Source of the DNA: Marivita sp.
GTDB lineage: Bacteria > Pseudomonadota > Alphaproteobacteria > Rhodobacterales > Rhodobacteraceae
Length of the DNA stretch: 64,000 bases
NCBI RefSeq assembly: GCF_022763305.1
Contig: NZ_JALEGT010000010.1
Span: 1-64,000, forward strand
Direction: 5' to 3'
A model generated the notes under the pieces. That model worked only from the letters and a program-made list of their open reading frames with translations, searched no databases and had not been told where the DNA came from. The stretch's first letter is position 1. Each line of letters starts with the position of its first letter. The position numbers and the translations under genes are program-made. Shown here piece after piece: positions 36,131 through 45,502 of this stretch.

Positions 36131-36176
36131 CCGCGTTTGCGTCAACGCAAACGCGGCGATGCGTCGACGCATCGCC
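36131..36176. repeat. two-palindrome ladder between convergent genes
   Basis: The first inverted repeat (36131-36156) has 12-bp arms around CA (inner part GTTTGCGTCAACGCAAAC). The second (36155-36176) is a perfect 22-bp palindrome containing GATGCGTCGACGCATC. Centres are 22 bp apart. The pair fills the gap between DUF2125 (plus, ends 36116) and the SDR gene (minus, ends 36180). The second module recurs at 51358-51373. Confidence 0.9.
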
Positions 36177-36179
36177 CCC

Positions 36180-36929
36180 TTACCGTCGGAGCGCCGGCAA
36201 ACCCACGCCGGTCGACTCGAACCCGCCATCCGCCGCGATCACTTGGCCGGTGACGTAGGATGCCCTGTCCGAGCATAGGAAGGTGATCACCTCGGCGATC
36301 TCCCGCTCCGACCCGTAGCGGTTCAGCGGGATCGCATCGTGATAGGCGTCGATGATCTCTTGCGTGTGCACCGCCATCGCCAGCTTGGTCCGCACCGGGC
36401 CGGGGCAGACGCAGTTGACGCGGATGCCGTATTCACCCAGTTCCGCCGCGTGCTGCTTTGTGAGATGGATCACCGCGGCCTTCGACGTGCCATAAGCCAC
36501 CCGCAGGGTCGAGGCGCGCAGCCCGCTGATCGACCCGATATTGACGATACTGCCCCGGCTGGCCTTGAGCGCGCGCGTTGCCGCCTGCGTGCACAGGAAC
36601 ACCCCGTCCAGATTGGTCGCCATCACCCGTCGCCAGCCTTCGAAATCTGTCTCTTCGACGGGGCCGAACTCTGCCACACCCGCATTGTTGACCAGCGCAT
36701 CAACCCGCCCCGCCCAGTCGAGCGTCCGGGTGGCCATCGCCTCCGCGTCTTCGGGCTTTGACACATCTAGCGGCAGCAACAGCGTGTCCGGAACGCCCTC
36801 CTGCTTTGCCAGTTCCTCTGCATCGCGGTCCAGAAGCGCCACGCGCCAGCCCTGTTCAAGAAACAGCCTCGCCGTGGCCAAACCGATGCCGCGCGCGGCC
36901 CCGGTCACGATTGCGCAGTTCTGGTCCAT
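36180..36929 (-). CDS. short-chain dehydrogenase/reductase (SDR)
   Basis: The 249-residue classical SDR has TGAARGIG (8-15), NNAGV, IGSISGLRAS with the catalytic Ser, YGTSKAAV (Tyr/Lys pair), PGPVRTKLA, and the C-terminal SYVTGQVIAADGGF. It is close to 3-oxoacyl reductase or sugar dehydrogenase types; the substrate cannot be told. It stands alone between the palindrome ladder and the ubiH-like gene. Confidence 0.88.
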   Translation of the reverse strand: MDQNCAIVTGAARGIGLATARLFLEQGWRVALLDRDAEELAKQEGVPDTLLLPLDVSKPEDAEAMATRTLDWAGRVDALVNNAGVAEFGPVEETDFEGWRRVMATNLDGVFLCTQAATRALKASRGSIVNIGSISGLRASTLRVAYGTSKAAVIHLTKQHAAELGEYGIRVNCVCPGPVRTKLAMAVHTQEIIDAYHDAIPLNRYGSEREIAEVITFLCSDRASYVTGQVIAADGGFESTGVGLPALRR

Positions 36930-36996
36930 GCCGTCCTCCCCGTTTGCTCAATCTCTGGCATGGGGCGCGGGCGCTGTCACGCAGGAAGAGGCCGGA

Positions 36997-38214
36997 TCAC
37001 CCCGCCATCAGATCGGGCAGGTCGCCGTTCAACCCGGCAGCTTCGCGGATGAAGGTGCGCCGTGCGCCGGGGATCGCGTTGATCGCTGCCATGCCCAGAT
37101 CGCGCCCGGCCCGCAGGATCGGATTGTCGTTCGAGAACAACCGGTTGAACGCATCCGTCGCCGTCAGCAACGTCGCTGTATCAAACCGCCGCCACTGTTC
37201 ATAGCGGTCCAGAACGAAGGGGCTGGCGAAATCCTCACCGCGCCGGACCGCATGGCCGATGACATGCGCCAAGGCCGCCACATCGCGCAGCCCCGCGTTC
37301 AGTCCTTGCCCGGCAATCGGGTGCATCCCGTGCGCGGCATCGCCCACCAGCGCCAGACGGTCCCCGATGAACCGGTTGGCCAGTGTCAGACCAAGCGGAT
37401 AGGTGAATCGCTCGCCAGCCAGAGAAATCTCGCCCAGAAAATCCCCGAAACGCGGGCGCAGAACGGTCAGGTAATCGTCTTCCGGCAGCGCGTTGATCTC
37501 TTCCGCCAGCCCGCGCTTTTCGCTCCAGACAATCGACGACCGATTGCCCGTCAGCGGCAGGATCGCCAGTGGGCCGGCGGGCATGAAAAGCTGATGCGCA
37601 ACGCCACCATGTGGTTTTTCATGCGCAATCGCGCAGACCAATGCGGTCTGATTGTAGTCCCAGGCGGTGCGCCGAATGCCCGCGCGCTGCCCGGTGCCGG
37701 TCTGGCGGCCATCCGCCCCGACGATCATCTGCCCGTCCAGCACCCCACCCGAGGCCAACGTCACCGAGGCCGCCGTTGCGCTTATGGTCTGATCGACCAC
37801 GGTTTCTCCTGCCAGATGCGTCACCAGTGGCTCTGCCGCGATCGCCTCAAGCAACGCGCGTCGCAGATACCGGTCTTCGAGCATGTGGCCCATCGGGCCT
37901 TCCTCGATCTCGGCGCTGTTGAAATGCAGGCCCAGAAACACTTCGGCATCTCCTGCGCGCCCGTCGCTGACCTTGATTTCGGTCATTGGTTGCGCGTTCG
38001 CCTTCAACCCGTCCCACAGGCCCAAGGCGTTCAGCATCCGCACCGACGCCAAAGCCAGCGCATAGGACCGCCCGTCGAAATTGTCGCTGCGCCGCGTGCC
38101 TTCGGGACGGGCGTCGATGACGGTGCTCGACAGGCCCGCCTTGGCAGCGGCAAGAGCCAGCGTCGGACCGTTCAGCCCGCCGCCGACGATCAGAAGATCG
38201 GAGCGTGTGTTCAT
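36997..38214 (-). CDS. ubiH: UbiH/COQ6-family FAD monooxygenase (ubiquinone biosynthesis)
   Basis: The 405-residue flavoprotein probably hydroxylates the ubiquinone ring. It has the FAD dinucleotide fold (SDLLIVGGGLNGPTLALAAA), the DG motif (MIVGADGRQTGTGQ) and the GD motif (DRLALVGDAAHGMHPIAGQG, followed by LNAGLRD), which together define the UbiH/UbiF/COQ6 family. The start at 38214 fits the FAD fold, though no strong ribosome-binding site is seen. Ring position (C6, C5 or C1) is not resolved by sequence reading; the symbol is used in the family sense. Confidence 0.88.
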   Translation of the reverse strand: MNTRSDLLIVGGGLNGPTLALAAAKAGLSSTVIDARPEGTRRSDNFDGRSYALALASVRMLNALGLWDGLKANAQPMTEIKVSDGRAGDAEVFLGLHFNSAEIEEGPMGHMLEDRYLRRALLEAIAAEPLVTHLAGETVVDQTISATAASVTLASGGVLDGQMIVGADGRQTGTGQRAGIRRTAWDYNQTALVCAIAHEKPHGGVAHQLFMPAGPLAILPLTGNRSSIVWSEKRGLAEEINALPEDDYLTVLRPRFGDFLGEISLAGERFTYPLGLTLANRFIGDRLALVGDAAHGMHPIAGQGLNAGLRDVAALAHVIGHAVRRGEDFASPFVLDRYEQWRRFDTATLLTATDAFNRLFSNDNPILRAGRDLGMAAINAIPGARRTFIREAAGLNGDLPDLMAG

Positions 38215-38303
38215 GCGGCGCAATATGGAGGCGCGGCCGGGATTGTCCATGCGCTTCTCTGCCGCTACCGTTCGCGCCGAACACGTGGGCAGGAGCACAA
38301 GAC

Positions 38304-39632
38304 ATGAGCGCATGGCAGGGAATGACGGCAGCCGATCTGGGGCGTGGGATCGGCAAAGGAGAGATTGATCCGGTCGATCTGGCTCAGCTCTTTCTCGATG
38401 CCGTCGAACGCCATGAATACGGCACGCGCATCTATGCCCGCCTGACCCCCGAGCGCGCCATGGCCGAGGCCACAGCCGCGCGGGAGCGCGCCCGGCTCAA
38501 GCTGCGCCGGTCTCCGCTGGATGGTGTGCCGATCAGTTGGAAAGACCTCTTTGATACGGCAGGCGTTCCGACGGAGTCGGGCTCGCAACTGCTCAAGGGC
38601 CGCACGCCCGATGCGGATGCCGAGGTTCTGCAGGCGGCCACCCATCAGGGTCTGGTCTGTCTTGGCAAGACGCATATGAGCGAACTGGCCTTTTCCGGTC
38701 TTGGCCTGAACCCCAAGACCGCCACGCCGCCGAATATCCACAATCCCGAAAACGCACCCGGTGGGTCGTCCTCCGGGGCGGCGACCTCGGTCGCATTCGG
38801 TCTTGCTCCGGCCGCCATCGGGTCGGACACCGGTGGATCGGTGCGGGTGCCTGCCGCGTGGAATGACCTCGTCGGCCTCAAGACCACGTCGGGCGTCCTC
38901 AGCATCAAGGGTGCGGTTCCGCTGGCTGCCAAATTCGATACCGTCGGGCCGCTTTGTAAAACCGTTGAGGATGCAGCGCTCCTTTTCGCCATGATGAAGG
39001 GCGAGGCGCCCATCGACATGGCACCGACATCGCTCAAGGGCAAACGGTTCGCAGTTCTGACGACCACTGCGCTTGACGACCTCCGGGATGACCCGCGCGC
39101 GGGGTTCGATGCCGCCGTTGCGCGCTTCCGTTCAGCTGGCGCCGAGATCGTCGATCTGGCCATTCCCGAAGTCGAGACAGGCATCGCCCTCGCACCGATC
39201 ATCTACGGCCCCGAAGCCTATGGCACATGGAAAGACGTGATCGAGGCCAATCCCGACCTGATGTTCGCGGAAATCCTCGCCCGGTTCCGGTCAGGCAAGG
39301 ATTTTTCCGCAGCGGATTATGTTGCGGCCTGGCACACGCTGGACCGCTGCCGCGCGATCTATCTCGAAGCGACCGCCGACTTCGATGCGGTGCTCTGCCC
39401 GACCAGCCCAATCACCCCGCCCAGCGTTGAACGGCTGCTGACCGACAGCGCGTATTACGTGACCGAGAACCTGCTTACCCTGCGCAACACGCGGATCGGC
39501 AACATGATGGGGCTTTGCGCGCTGACCTTGCCGACGGGGACTCCCTGCTGTGGCGTGACGCTCATGGCGGATCCGGGCGCGGAGCGGCGGCTTCTGAGGC
39601 TGGGACTCGCGGCCGAGGCGGCGCTGGCCTGA
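38304..39632 (+). CDS. amidase signature family hydrolase
   Basis: The 442-residue enzyme carries the Ser-cisSer-Lys triad context: Lys in GVPISWKDLFD, Ser in the Gly/Ser-rich stretch PGGSSSGAATSVAFG, and IGSDTGGSVRVPA. It is related to GatA but no gatB/gatC is adjacent, so it is more likely a free amidase acting on small amides. AGGAG lies 8 nt before the ATG. It is divergent from the ubiH-like gene with about 90 bp between starts. Confidence 0.9.
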   Translation: MSAWQGMTAADLGRGIGKGEIDPVDLAQLFLDAVERHEYGTRIYARLTPERAMAEATAARERARLKLRRSPLDGVPISWKDLFDTAGVPTESGSQLLKGRTPDADAEVLQAATHQGLVCLGKTHMSELAFSGLGLNPKTATPPNIHNPENAPGGSSSGAATSVAFGLAPAAIGSDTGGSVRVPAAWNDLVGLKTTSGVLSIKGAVPLAAKFDTVGPLCKTVEDAALLFAMMKGEAPIDMAPTSLKGKRFAVLTTTALDDLRDDPRAGFDAAVARFRSAGAEIVDLAIPEVETGIALAPIIYGPEAYGTWKDVIEANPDLMFAEILARFRSGKDFSAADYVAAWHTLDRCRAIYLEATADFDAVLCPTSPITPPSVERLLTDSAYYVTENLLTLRNTRIGNMMGLCALTLPTGTPCCGVTLMADPGAERRLLRLGLAAEAALA

Positions 39633-39754
39633 ACCTTGGCCTGAAAGCCACAACCGACTGATCCCTGCGCTCTTTTTCTGGACGCACCCGCCCTTGCTAT
39701 GTAATTTGGCTGCAAAGAGGGCGCGAACGACCCTCAATCTGAGGCAGTATTGGC

Positions 39755-40945
39755 ATGTTTCCCGACCGGTTCTCGAACCTTCCGGCTTATGCGTTCCCGC
39801 GTCTGCGCGCCCTGTTGGACGTGCACGAACCGGGTGGTCCCGTCGTGCACATGACGATCGGAGAGCCGAAACACGCGTTCCCCGCATGGATTTCCGACAT
39901 CCTGGCTCAGAACATCGCCGGGTTTAACAAATACCCGCCGAACGAAGGCACCCCCGAACTGCGCGGCGCGATCCGCGACTGGGTGCAGCGCCGCTACGGT
40001 GTTGCCCTTGATGCCGACACGCAGATCATGGCGCTGAATGGCACCCGCGAAGGGCTCTATAACGTCGGGATGGCGTTGTGTCCCGAGACCAGGAATGGCG
40101 CGAAGCCGGCTGTTCTGATGCCGAACCCGTTTTATCAGGTCTATCTGATTTCTGCGATTTCCGTGGCCGCTGAACCGGTCTTCGTGAACGCGACCGACGC
40201 AACCGGCCATCTGCCCGATTTCGAAGGCCTGCCGGAAGACGTGCTGAAGCGCACTGCGCTGGCCTATATCTGTTCCCCGGCCAACCCGCAGGGCACCGTG
40301 GCCGACCGCGATTACTGGGAACGGTTGATCAACCTTGCGGAAAGGCACGATTTCCAGATCCTCGCTGATGAATGCTACTCCGAGATCTACCGCGACACGC
40401 CCCCTGTGGGCGCGTTGCAGGTCGCGCAGGAGATGGGGGCCAACCCCGAACGTGTGGTGATCTTCCACTCGCTCTCCAAACGCTCCAACCTGCCCGGTCT
40501 GCGATCCGGGTTTGTCGCCGGTGGGCCTGAATCGATCAAACGCATCCAGCAATTGCGCAACTATTCCGGCGCACCGCTGCCCCTGCCGCTGCAAGCGGTG
40601 GCCGAGGCGGTCTGGAACGACGAGGCCCATGTAACGGAAAACCGCGCGCTCTATGCCGAAAAGTACGATCTGGCCGACCGTATTTTCGGCAATGTGCCGG
40701 GCTACAGGTCCCCACAGGCGGGGTTCTTCCTATGGCTGCCGGTCGAGGATGGCGAGGCCGCGGCCCTCAAGCTCTGGAAAGCCACCGGCGTCCGCGTGCT
40801 GCCCGGGGCTTACCTGTCGCAGGACACAGAGGCCGGGAACCCCGGCAAAGGCTATATCCGGGTCGCCATGGTGGCCCCAAAAGACGAAACCGAACGCGGC
40901 CTGACGCAGATCAGGGACTGCCTTTACGGCGGTGAAGACCAATAA
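39755..40945 (+). CDS. class I/II PLP aminotransferase (DapC-like)
   Basis: The 396-residue fold-type I aminotransferase has the conserved [14 protein letters not shown] region, [18 protein letters not shown] and the PLP-lysine motif [14 protein letters not shown], with a C-terminal Arg-containing IRVAMV section. In alphaproteobacteria such proteins are often annotated as succinyldiaminopimelate aminotransferase for lysine/peptidoglycan synthesis; this assignment is family-level only. It is 11 bp upstream of ftsK and may be co-transcribed. Confidence 0.87.
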   Translation: MFPDRFSNLPAYAFPRLRALLDVHEPGGPVVHMTIGEPKHAFPAWISDILAQNIAGFNKYPPNEGTPELRGAIRDWVQRRYGVALDADTQIMALNGTREGLYNVGMALCPETRNGAKPAVLMPNPFYQVYLISAISVAAEPVFVNATDATGHLPDFEGLPEDVLKRTALAYICSPANPQGTVADRDYWERLINLAERHDFQILADECYSEIYRDTPPVGALQVAQEMGANPERVVIFHSLSKRSNLPGLRSGFVAGGPESIKRIQQLRNYSGAPLPLPLQAVAEAVWNDEAHVTENRALYAEKYDLADRIFGNVPGYRSPQAGFFLWLPVEDGEAAALKLWKATGVRVLPGAYLSQDTEAGNPGKGYIRVAMVAPKDETERGLTQIRDCLYGGEDQ

Positions 40946-40956
40946 AGAGGCGAACG

Positions 40957-43917
40957 ATGGCATATCAGGCGCGGGGGCGGGACCCCCTCTTTGACAGCAA
41001 CATGCAGGCTGCGCTGGAAAAGCGCGGCAAGGAGCTCGGTGGCTTCGTCCTGATGGCGCTGGGGGCGATGGCCGCCGCGATGATCTATTCGTACTCGCCA
41101 CAGGACCCAAGCTGGCTGTCCGCCACCGATGCCCCCGTTCAGAACTGGCTCGGTCGGGCAGGGGCCTCGGTCGCAGCGCCCTTGTTCATGATCGTCGGCT
41201 GGGCAAGCTGGGGTCTCGCGCTGGTCCTGCTGGTCTGGGGCGCGCGCTTTGCCCTGCACCGGGGCGAAGAACGCGCGCTGTCCTGTCTCATTTTTGCGCC
41301 GATCTGGGTGGCCTTGGCCGCCGTCTATGCCGCTGGCGTGCCGGAAAACAGCACATGGACCCACAGCTTTGGCTTGGGTGGTCTGTTCGGCGACATGATG
41401 ATGGGGTCGATCCTGACGATCTTGCCACTGGGCACCACATTCGCGCTCAAGCTCATGATGCTCCTGCTGGGCGGTGTCGTTCTTGTGATGGGCGCTTTTG
41501 TCCTTGGCTTCACCCGTCTTGAATTGTCGCGCCTTGCCCGGTTCCTGCTGGTCGGTGTGATCATGGTCTATGCCACGATGCTCAACCTTCTGGGCAAAGG
41601 CGCGTCCGGTGCGCTGGTCGCCGCGCGCCAGATGCAGGCGAAAAACGCCGAACGCCGCGCGATCCGTGCGCAGGAAAAGGCTGAAGCCGCAGAATGGGCC
41701 GCCGCACAAGAGGCCGTGCGGCCCGAACCGCGTGTTACACGTATCGCGGCCAAGGCAGCACCTGCGACCTATCCAGAAGACGACCTGATCGACGATCCCT
41801 ATCCTGCACCCGCACCGCAGAAGACAGGCTTCCTGTCCAAGATGCCGTCGCTGATCCGCCGCGCCGATCCCGAGCCGGAACTGGTCGAGACATGGCCCAC
41901 CGGAGACCTGCCAGAGACCCTGCCAGGGGATGATCGCGTGCGTGCGAAGATTGCCGACGCCATCAAATCGCGCGTGCGTCAGATGCCCGCGGCAACGGCG
42001 GCGGCCACCGCACCCCTGACCAAGGGACGCGGCCGCCGGCCCGACCCGCTGATCTTCAAGCCTGCGCCGCAGCTGCCGCCAGAGCCGCCTGTGACGGCCC
42101 GCGCCGCAGCGACTTTGCGGGCCGAACCGCCGGTGACCGCTCCCAAACCGGCTGCCTACCAGCCGGTGCCTCAGGCACCAGCCTACGAGGACGATCCCGA
42201 GAACATCTTCGACGACATGACCGACTGGGACGATTACGGCGAAGACACGCAGGCCTACGCGCCTGTGCCGCCCGCTCCGCCCGTGGTGCCGCAGCCTGAG
42301 GCGCGCAAGGTGGTCCAGCAACCGCAGCGCAAACCGCTCCAGCCGTCCAAGCGCGCGCAGCAGGAAGCGCAGCCGCAACTGCAATTCGAGGACAAGCAGG
42401 TCGATTACGACCTGCCGCCGCTGGGCCTTCTCATGGACCCGGCCAATATCGAACGTCACCACCTGAGCGACGAAGCGCTTGAGGAAAACGCCCGCATGCT
42501 CGAGGCGGTGCTCGATGATTACGGCGTGAAGGGCGAGATCGTCAGCGTCCGCCCCGGTCCCGTTGTCACCATGTACGAGCTTGAACCCGCGCCGGGCCTC
42601 AAGGCGTCCCGCGTGATCGGTCTGGCAGACGACATCGCGCGCTCCATGTCTGCACTCTCCGCCCGTGTCTCCACCGTGCCGGGCCGCAGCGTGATCGGTA
42701 TCGAACTGCCCAATGAGAAGCGCGAGATGGTCAGCTTCCGCGAGATCCTCTCGACCCGCGACTATGGCGACGGTACCCAGAAACTGCCGCTCGCCTTGGG
42801 CAAGGATATCGGCGGCGATCCGGTTGTCGCCAACCTTGCCAAGATGCCCCACCTGCTGATCGCGGGGACCACCGGGTCGGGGAAATCCGTGGCGATCAAT
42901 ACCATGATCCTGTCGCTGCTGTACAAGCTGACGCCCGCCGATCTGCGGCTTGTGATGATCGACCCCAAGATGCTGGAACTTTCCGTCTATGACGGCATCC
43001 CGCACCTCCTGTCGCCCGTTGTGACCGATCCGAAAAAGGCGGTTGTCGCCCTGAAATGGGTCGTGGGCGAGATGGAAGACCGCTATCGCAAGATGTCCAA
43101 GATGGGCGTGCGCAACATCGACGGCTACAACGGCCGTGTCGCCGACGCCCTGAGCCGTGGCGAAATGTTCGAACGCACCGTCCAAACCGGCTTTGACGAC
43201 GAAACCGGCGAGCCGATCTTCGAGACCGAGGAAATCCAGCCCGTCAAAATGCCCTATATCGTCGTCATCGTCGACGAGATGGCCGACCTGATGATGGTCG
43301 CGGGCAAGGAAATCGAAGCCTGCATTCAGCGCCTCGCCCAGATGGCACGCGCCTCGGGCATCCACCTGATCATGGCGACACAGCGCCCGTCTGTCGACGT
43401 CATCACCGGCACGATCAAGGCAAACTTCCCAACCCGGATCTCGTTCCAGGTCACCTCGAAGATCGACAGCCGCACCATCCTTGGCGAAATGGGGGCCGAA
43501 CAACTGCTGGGGCAGGGCGACATGCTCTACATGGCCGGTGGCTCCAAGATCATCCGCTGCCATGGCCCGTTCGTGTCCGACGAAGAGGTCGAGGAAATCG
43601 TCACCCACCTCAAGGCGTACGGCCCGCCGGAATATGTCAGCGGCGTTGTGCAGGGTCCGGATGACGAAAAGGCCGACAATATCGACGCCGTTCTTGGCCT
43701 CAACACCGGCGGCAATACCGACAGCGAAGACGCGCTCTACGATCAGGCCGTCGCCATCGTGGTGCGCGACCGGAAGTGTTCGACCTCCTACATCCAACGC
43801 AAGCTGGCCATCGGGTACAACAAGGCCGCGCGGCTGGTCGAACAGATGGAAGAAGAGGGCGTCGTCACTGCGGCCAACCATGTCGGCAAACGCGAAATTC
43901 TTGTTCCGGAACAGTAA
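40957..43917 (+). CDS. ftsK: DNA translocase FtsK
   Basis: The 986-residue divisome protein pumps chromosome termini through the septum and activates XerCD. Residues about 25-190 hold four transmembrane helices. A Pro/Ala/Glu-rich linker runs to about 460. The RecA-like motor has Walker [13 protein letters not shown] near 640 and Walker [13 protein letters not shown] near 768. The winged-helix gamma domain that reads KOPS sites is at about 925-986 ([20 protein letters not shown]). AAAGAGG precedes the ATG. lolA follows downstream, a common alphaproteobacterial order. Confidence 0.97.
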   Translation: MAYQARGRDPLFDSNMQAALEKRGKELGGFVLMALGAMAAAMIYSYSPQDPSWLSATDAPVQNWLGRAGASVAAPLFMIVGWASWGLALVLLVWGARFALHRGEERALSCLIFAPIWVALAAVYAAGVPENSTWTHSFGLGGLFGDMMMGSILTILPLGTTFALKLMMLLLGGVVLVMGAFVLGFTRLELSRLARFLLVGVIMVYATMLNLLGKGASGALVAARQMQAKNAERRAIRAQEKAEAAEWAAAQEAVRPEPRVTRIAAKAAPATYPEDDLIDDPYPAPAPQKTGFLSKMPSLIRRADPEPELVETWPTGDLPETLPGDDRVRAKIADAIKSRVRQMPAATAAATAPLTKGRGRRPDPLIFKPAPQLPPEPPVTARAAATLRAEPPVTAPKPAAYQPVPQAPAYEDDPENIFDDMTDWDDYGEDTQAYAPVPPAPPVVPQPEARKVVQQPQRKPLQPSKRAQQEAQPQLQFEDKQVDYDLPPLGLLMDPANIERHHLSDEALEENARMLEAVLDDYGVKGEIVSVRPGPVVTMYELEPAPGLKASRVIGLADDIARSMSALSARVSTVPGRSVIGIELPNEKREMVSFREILSTRDYGDGTQKLPLALGKDIGGDPVVANLAKMPHLLIAGTTGSGKSVAINTMILSLLYKLTPADLRLVMIDPKMLELSVYDGIPHLLSPVVTDPKKAVVALKWVVGEMEDRYRKMSKMGVRNIDGYNGRVADALSRGEMFERTVQTGFDDETGEPIFETEEIQPVKMPYIVVIVDEMADLMMVAGKEIEACIQRLAQMARASGIHLIMATQRPSVDVITGTIKANFPTRISFQVTSKIDSRTILGEMGAEQLLGQGDMLYMAGGSKIIRCHGPFVSDEEVEEIVTHLKAYGPPEYVSGVVQGPDDEKADNIDAVLGLNTGGNTDSEDALYDQAVAIVVRDRKCSTSYIQRKLAIGYNKAARLVEQMEEEGVVTAANHVGKREILVPEQ

Positions 43918-43928
43918 GGCTTGGTCTG

Positions 43929-43948
43929 TGCCGGGCGTCTGCCCGGCA
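43929..43948 (+). terminator. GC-rich stem-loop after ftsK
   Basis: TGCCGGGC and GCCCGGCA form an 8-bp stem with loop GTCT, 12 bp after the ftsK stop. There is no T-run, so termination efficiency is uncertain; it may instead protect the 3' end. Confidence 0.5.
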
Positions 43949-44043
43949 TCCCGTATCGGCAATAATCCCCGCTGCTATCGCATAACACCGGCTTGCTTGC
44001 CATATAGGGTGAAAGACGACTCGAGCAGACAGGACCTTGCCCC

Positions 44044-44631
44044 ATGCGTTTCATCGCCTTGTTGACCGCCTTCATGCTGACGGCCCTTCCCGCTGCGGCC
44101 CAGCAATTGTCCCTCAACACGCTGTCCAACTACCTCAACCAGCTCACCAGCGCAGAGGCAAGCTTTACCCAGATCAACGGGGACGGGACCATTTCAACGG
44201 GGACGCTCTATATGCGTCGTCCCGGCAAGATGCGGTTCGAATACAACCCGCCGGAACAGGCGCTCGTTATGGCCAACAACGGCGCAGTGTTCGTGTTCGA
44301 CCGCAAGCTGGGCGGCGATCCCGAGACCTATCCACTTGACCGGACGCCGCTGGGTCTGATCCTTGCCCGCAATGTCGACCTGAGCCGCGCCAATATGGTC
44401 GTGGCGCATGGCTATGACGGCACGGCAACGACGGTTACGGCGCAGGATCCCGAAAACCCGGAATATGGCAGCATCCAGCTCAAGTTCACCGACAACCCGG
44501 TCGAACTGCGTCAGTGGATCATCACTGATGACGGAGGTGGTCAGACCACCGTCGTTCTGGGTGCGCTGGAGCGCAAGCAACTGGCCAACAGCCTGTTCAA
44601 CGTGGAGCGCGAGCGGACCGCCAACCGCTGA
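44044..44631 (+). CDS. lolA: outer-membrane lipoprotein carrier protein LolA
   Basis: The 195-residue periplasmic chaperone carries lipoproteins from LolCDE to the outer membrane. A signal peptide (MRFIALLTAFMLTALPAAAQ) is followed by the LolA pattern TSAEASFTQINGDGTISTGT, LYMRRPGKMRFEYNPP, FVFDRKLG and LRQWIITDDGGGQTTV. The position after ftsK is the usual one. No LolB is visible in the window. Confidence 0.95.
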   Translation: MRFIALLTAFMLTALPAAAQQLSLNTLSNYLNQLTSAEASFTQINGDGTISTGTLYMRRPGKMRFEYNPPEQALVMANNGAVFVFDRKLGGDPETYPLDRTPLGLILARNVDLSRANMVVAHGYDGTATTVTAQDPENPEYGSIQLKFTDNPVELRQWIITDDGGGQTTVVLGALERKQLANSLFNVERERTANR

Positions 44632-44647
44632 CGCGGGGCTTTGCAGG

Positions 44648-44665
44648 TAGGCCGCCCCCGGCCTA
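44648..44665. terminator. short hairpin between convergent lolA and the minus-strand gene
   Basis: TAGGCCG and CGGCCTA form a 7-bp stem with a CCCC loop; the structure overlaps the stop codon of the minus-strand gene. It lacks T-runs, so it is a weak candidate bidirectional terminator. Confidence 0.4.
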
Positions 44666-45331
44666 GGTGGCGGCGCCGTCGTCTGACAGCACCTGCACAT
44701 CCGTCACGAGGATGATCTCGCACCCACCCACGATCGAGCCGTCATCCCGCCGCGTCGACGACCGCCAGGGTTTGATACCGTCCCCGGTGACTGTGACAAG
44801 GTAGCCCCGCACCCTGACCCGCGTGCCGAGTCCGATCGCCATCAGGGCATCGTTGATGGATTGGTCCGCCGGGATGAGGTGATTGTTCGTGACCTGCTGC
44901 ATCCAGTCGTCCGGCAGCTTGGCATCCGGCGCGTTGGAGAACCAGATCAGGCGATGTCCTGTCCGGAAGGTGAGGGCCTCGGTCCCGCCGGACGCCGCCA
45001 GATCCCCCCAGACGATGCCAAGGTCCAGAGGCGAAATCGCGCTGGTCGGATCATTCCTGTAGGTCCGGCGCGTGACCACACGTCCTTCGATCACGTAGCT
45101 TGCCATCAGTTGAGCCTCGAACCCGTGCCCGAGACCCACGCGCATCTTGGGCAATCGGGCCTGCGCCGGGGCGCCGTCCTGCGCCACGGTCAGAGGCAGC
45201 GGTGGCAGCTCCGACGCATCAATGGCGGTGCCCAGATCGGGCGGTGGTGCCAGCCGGTCCGCGCTCTGTCCAAACACCCAAGCCGCGAGGACAATAGCGA
45301 AAACGGCGATCTTGGTGCCTTCGTCGAACAT
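44663..45331 (-). CDS. membrane-anchored protein of unknown function
   Basis: The 222-residue protein has one N-terminal transmembrane segment (FDEGTKIAVFAIVLAAWVFG) and an extracytoplasmic domain with DLGIVWGDLAASGG, RLIWFSNAPDAKLPDDWMQQ and VRVRGYLVTVTGDGIKPWRS. The last motif and the NHLIPAD segment suggest a beta-sandwich. The frame is open upstream, but the hydrophobic anchor and an AGAGGG upstream favour the ATG at 45331. I cannot name the family. Confidence 0.7.
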   Translation of the reverse strand: MFDEGTKIAVFAIVLAAWVFGQSADRLAPPPDLGTAIDASELPPLPLTVAQDGAPAQARLPKMRVGLGHGFEAQLMASYVIEGRVVTRRTYRNDPTSAISPLDLGIVWGDLAASGGTEALTFRTGHRLIWFSNAPDAKLPDDWMQQVTNNHLIPADQSINDALMAIGLGTRVRVRGYLVTVTGDGIKPWRSSTRRDDGSIVGGCEIILVTDVQVLSDDGAAT

Positions 45332-45439
45332 GACGTCCACAACCCTCTGAACTGCGTGCTGGCAACAGCCTGTAGCAGCGCAAAATGGCAGGAATGGGCC
45401 AACGCTGTGCCGGTGCTGTCCCCATGTCGGCCTGCGCCA

Positions 45440-45481
45440 CGATGCGGTGACGCATCGCAGGTTTGCATTGACGCAAACCTG
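45440..45481. repeat. two-palindrome ladder upstream of the permuted amine oxidase
   Basis: CGATGCG-GTGA-CGCATCG (45440-45457) is followed by an inverted repeat with 9-bp arms (CAGGTTTGC/GCAAACCTG, 45458-45481). Centres are 21 bp apart. Both modules match those of the 36.1-kb ladder (GATGCG..CGCATC and GTTTGC..GCAAAC), in the opposite order. It lies between divergent genes, so a terminator role is unlikely here. Confidence 0.85.
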
Positions 45482-45502
45482 TCGCCGCACCAATGCTGGG
45501 CC

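Noticed and set aside
40924-43962. 1012-codon minus-strand ORF opposite ftsK
   Set aside because: Antisense shadow of a gene with all FtsK motifs; no protein-like domain pattern.
44861-45502. Upstream extension of the amine oxidase frame
   Set aside because: It is antisense to the 222-residue minus-strand gene and crosses the palindrome ladder; the Tat-like signal starts at 45503.
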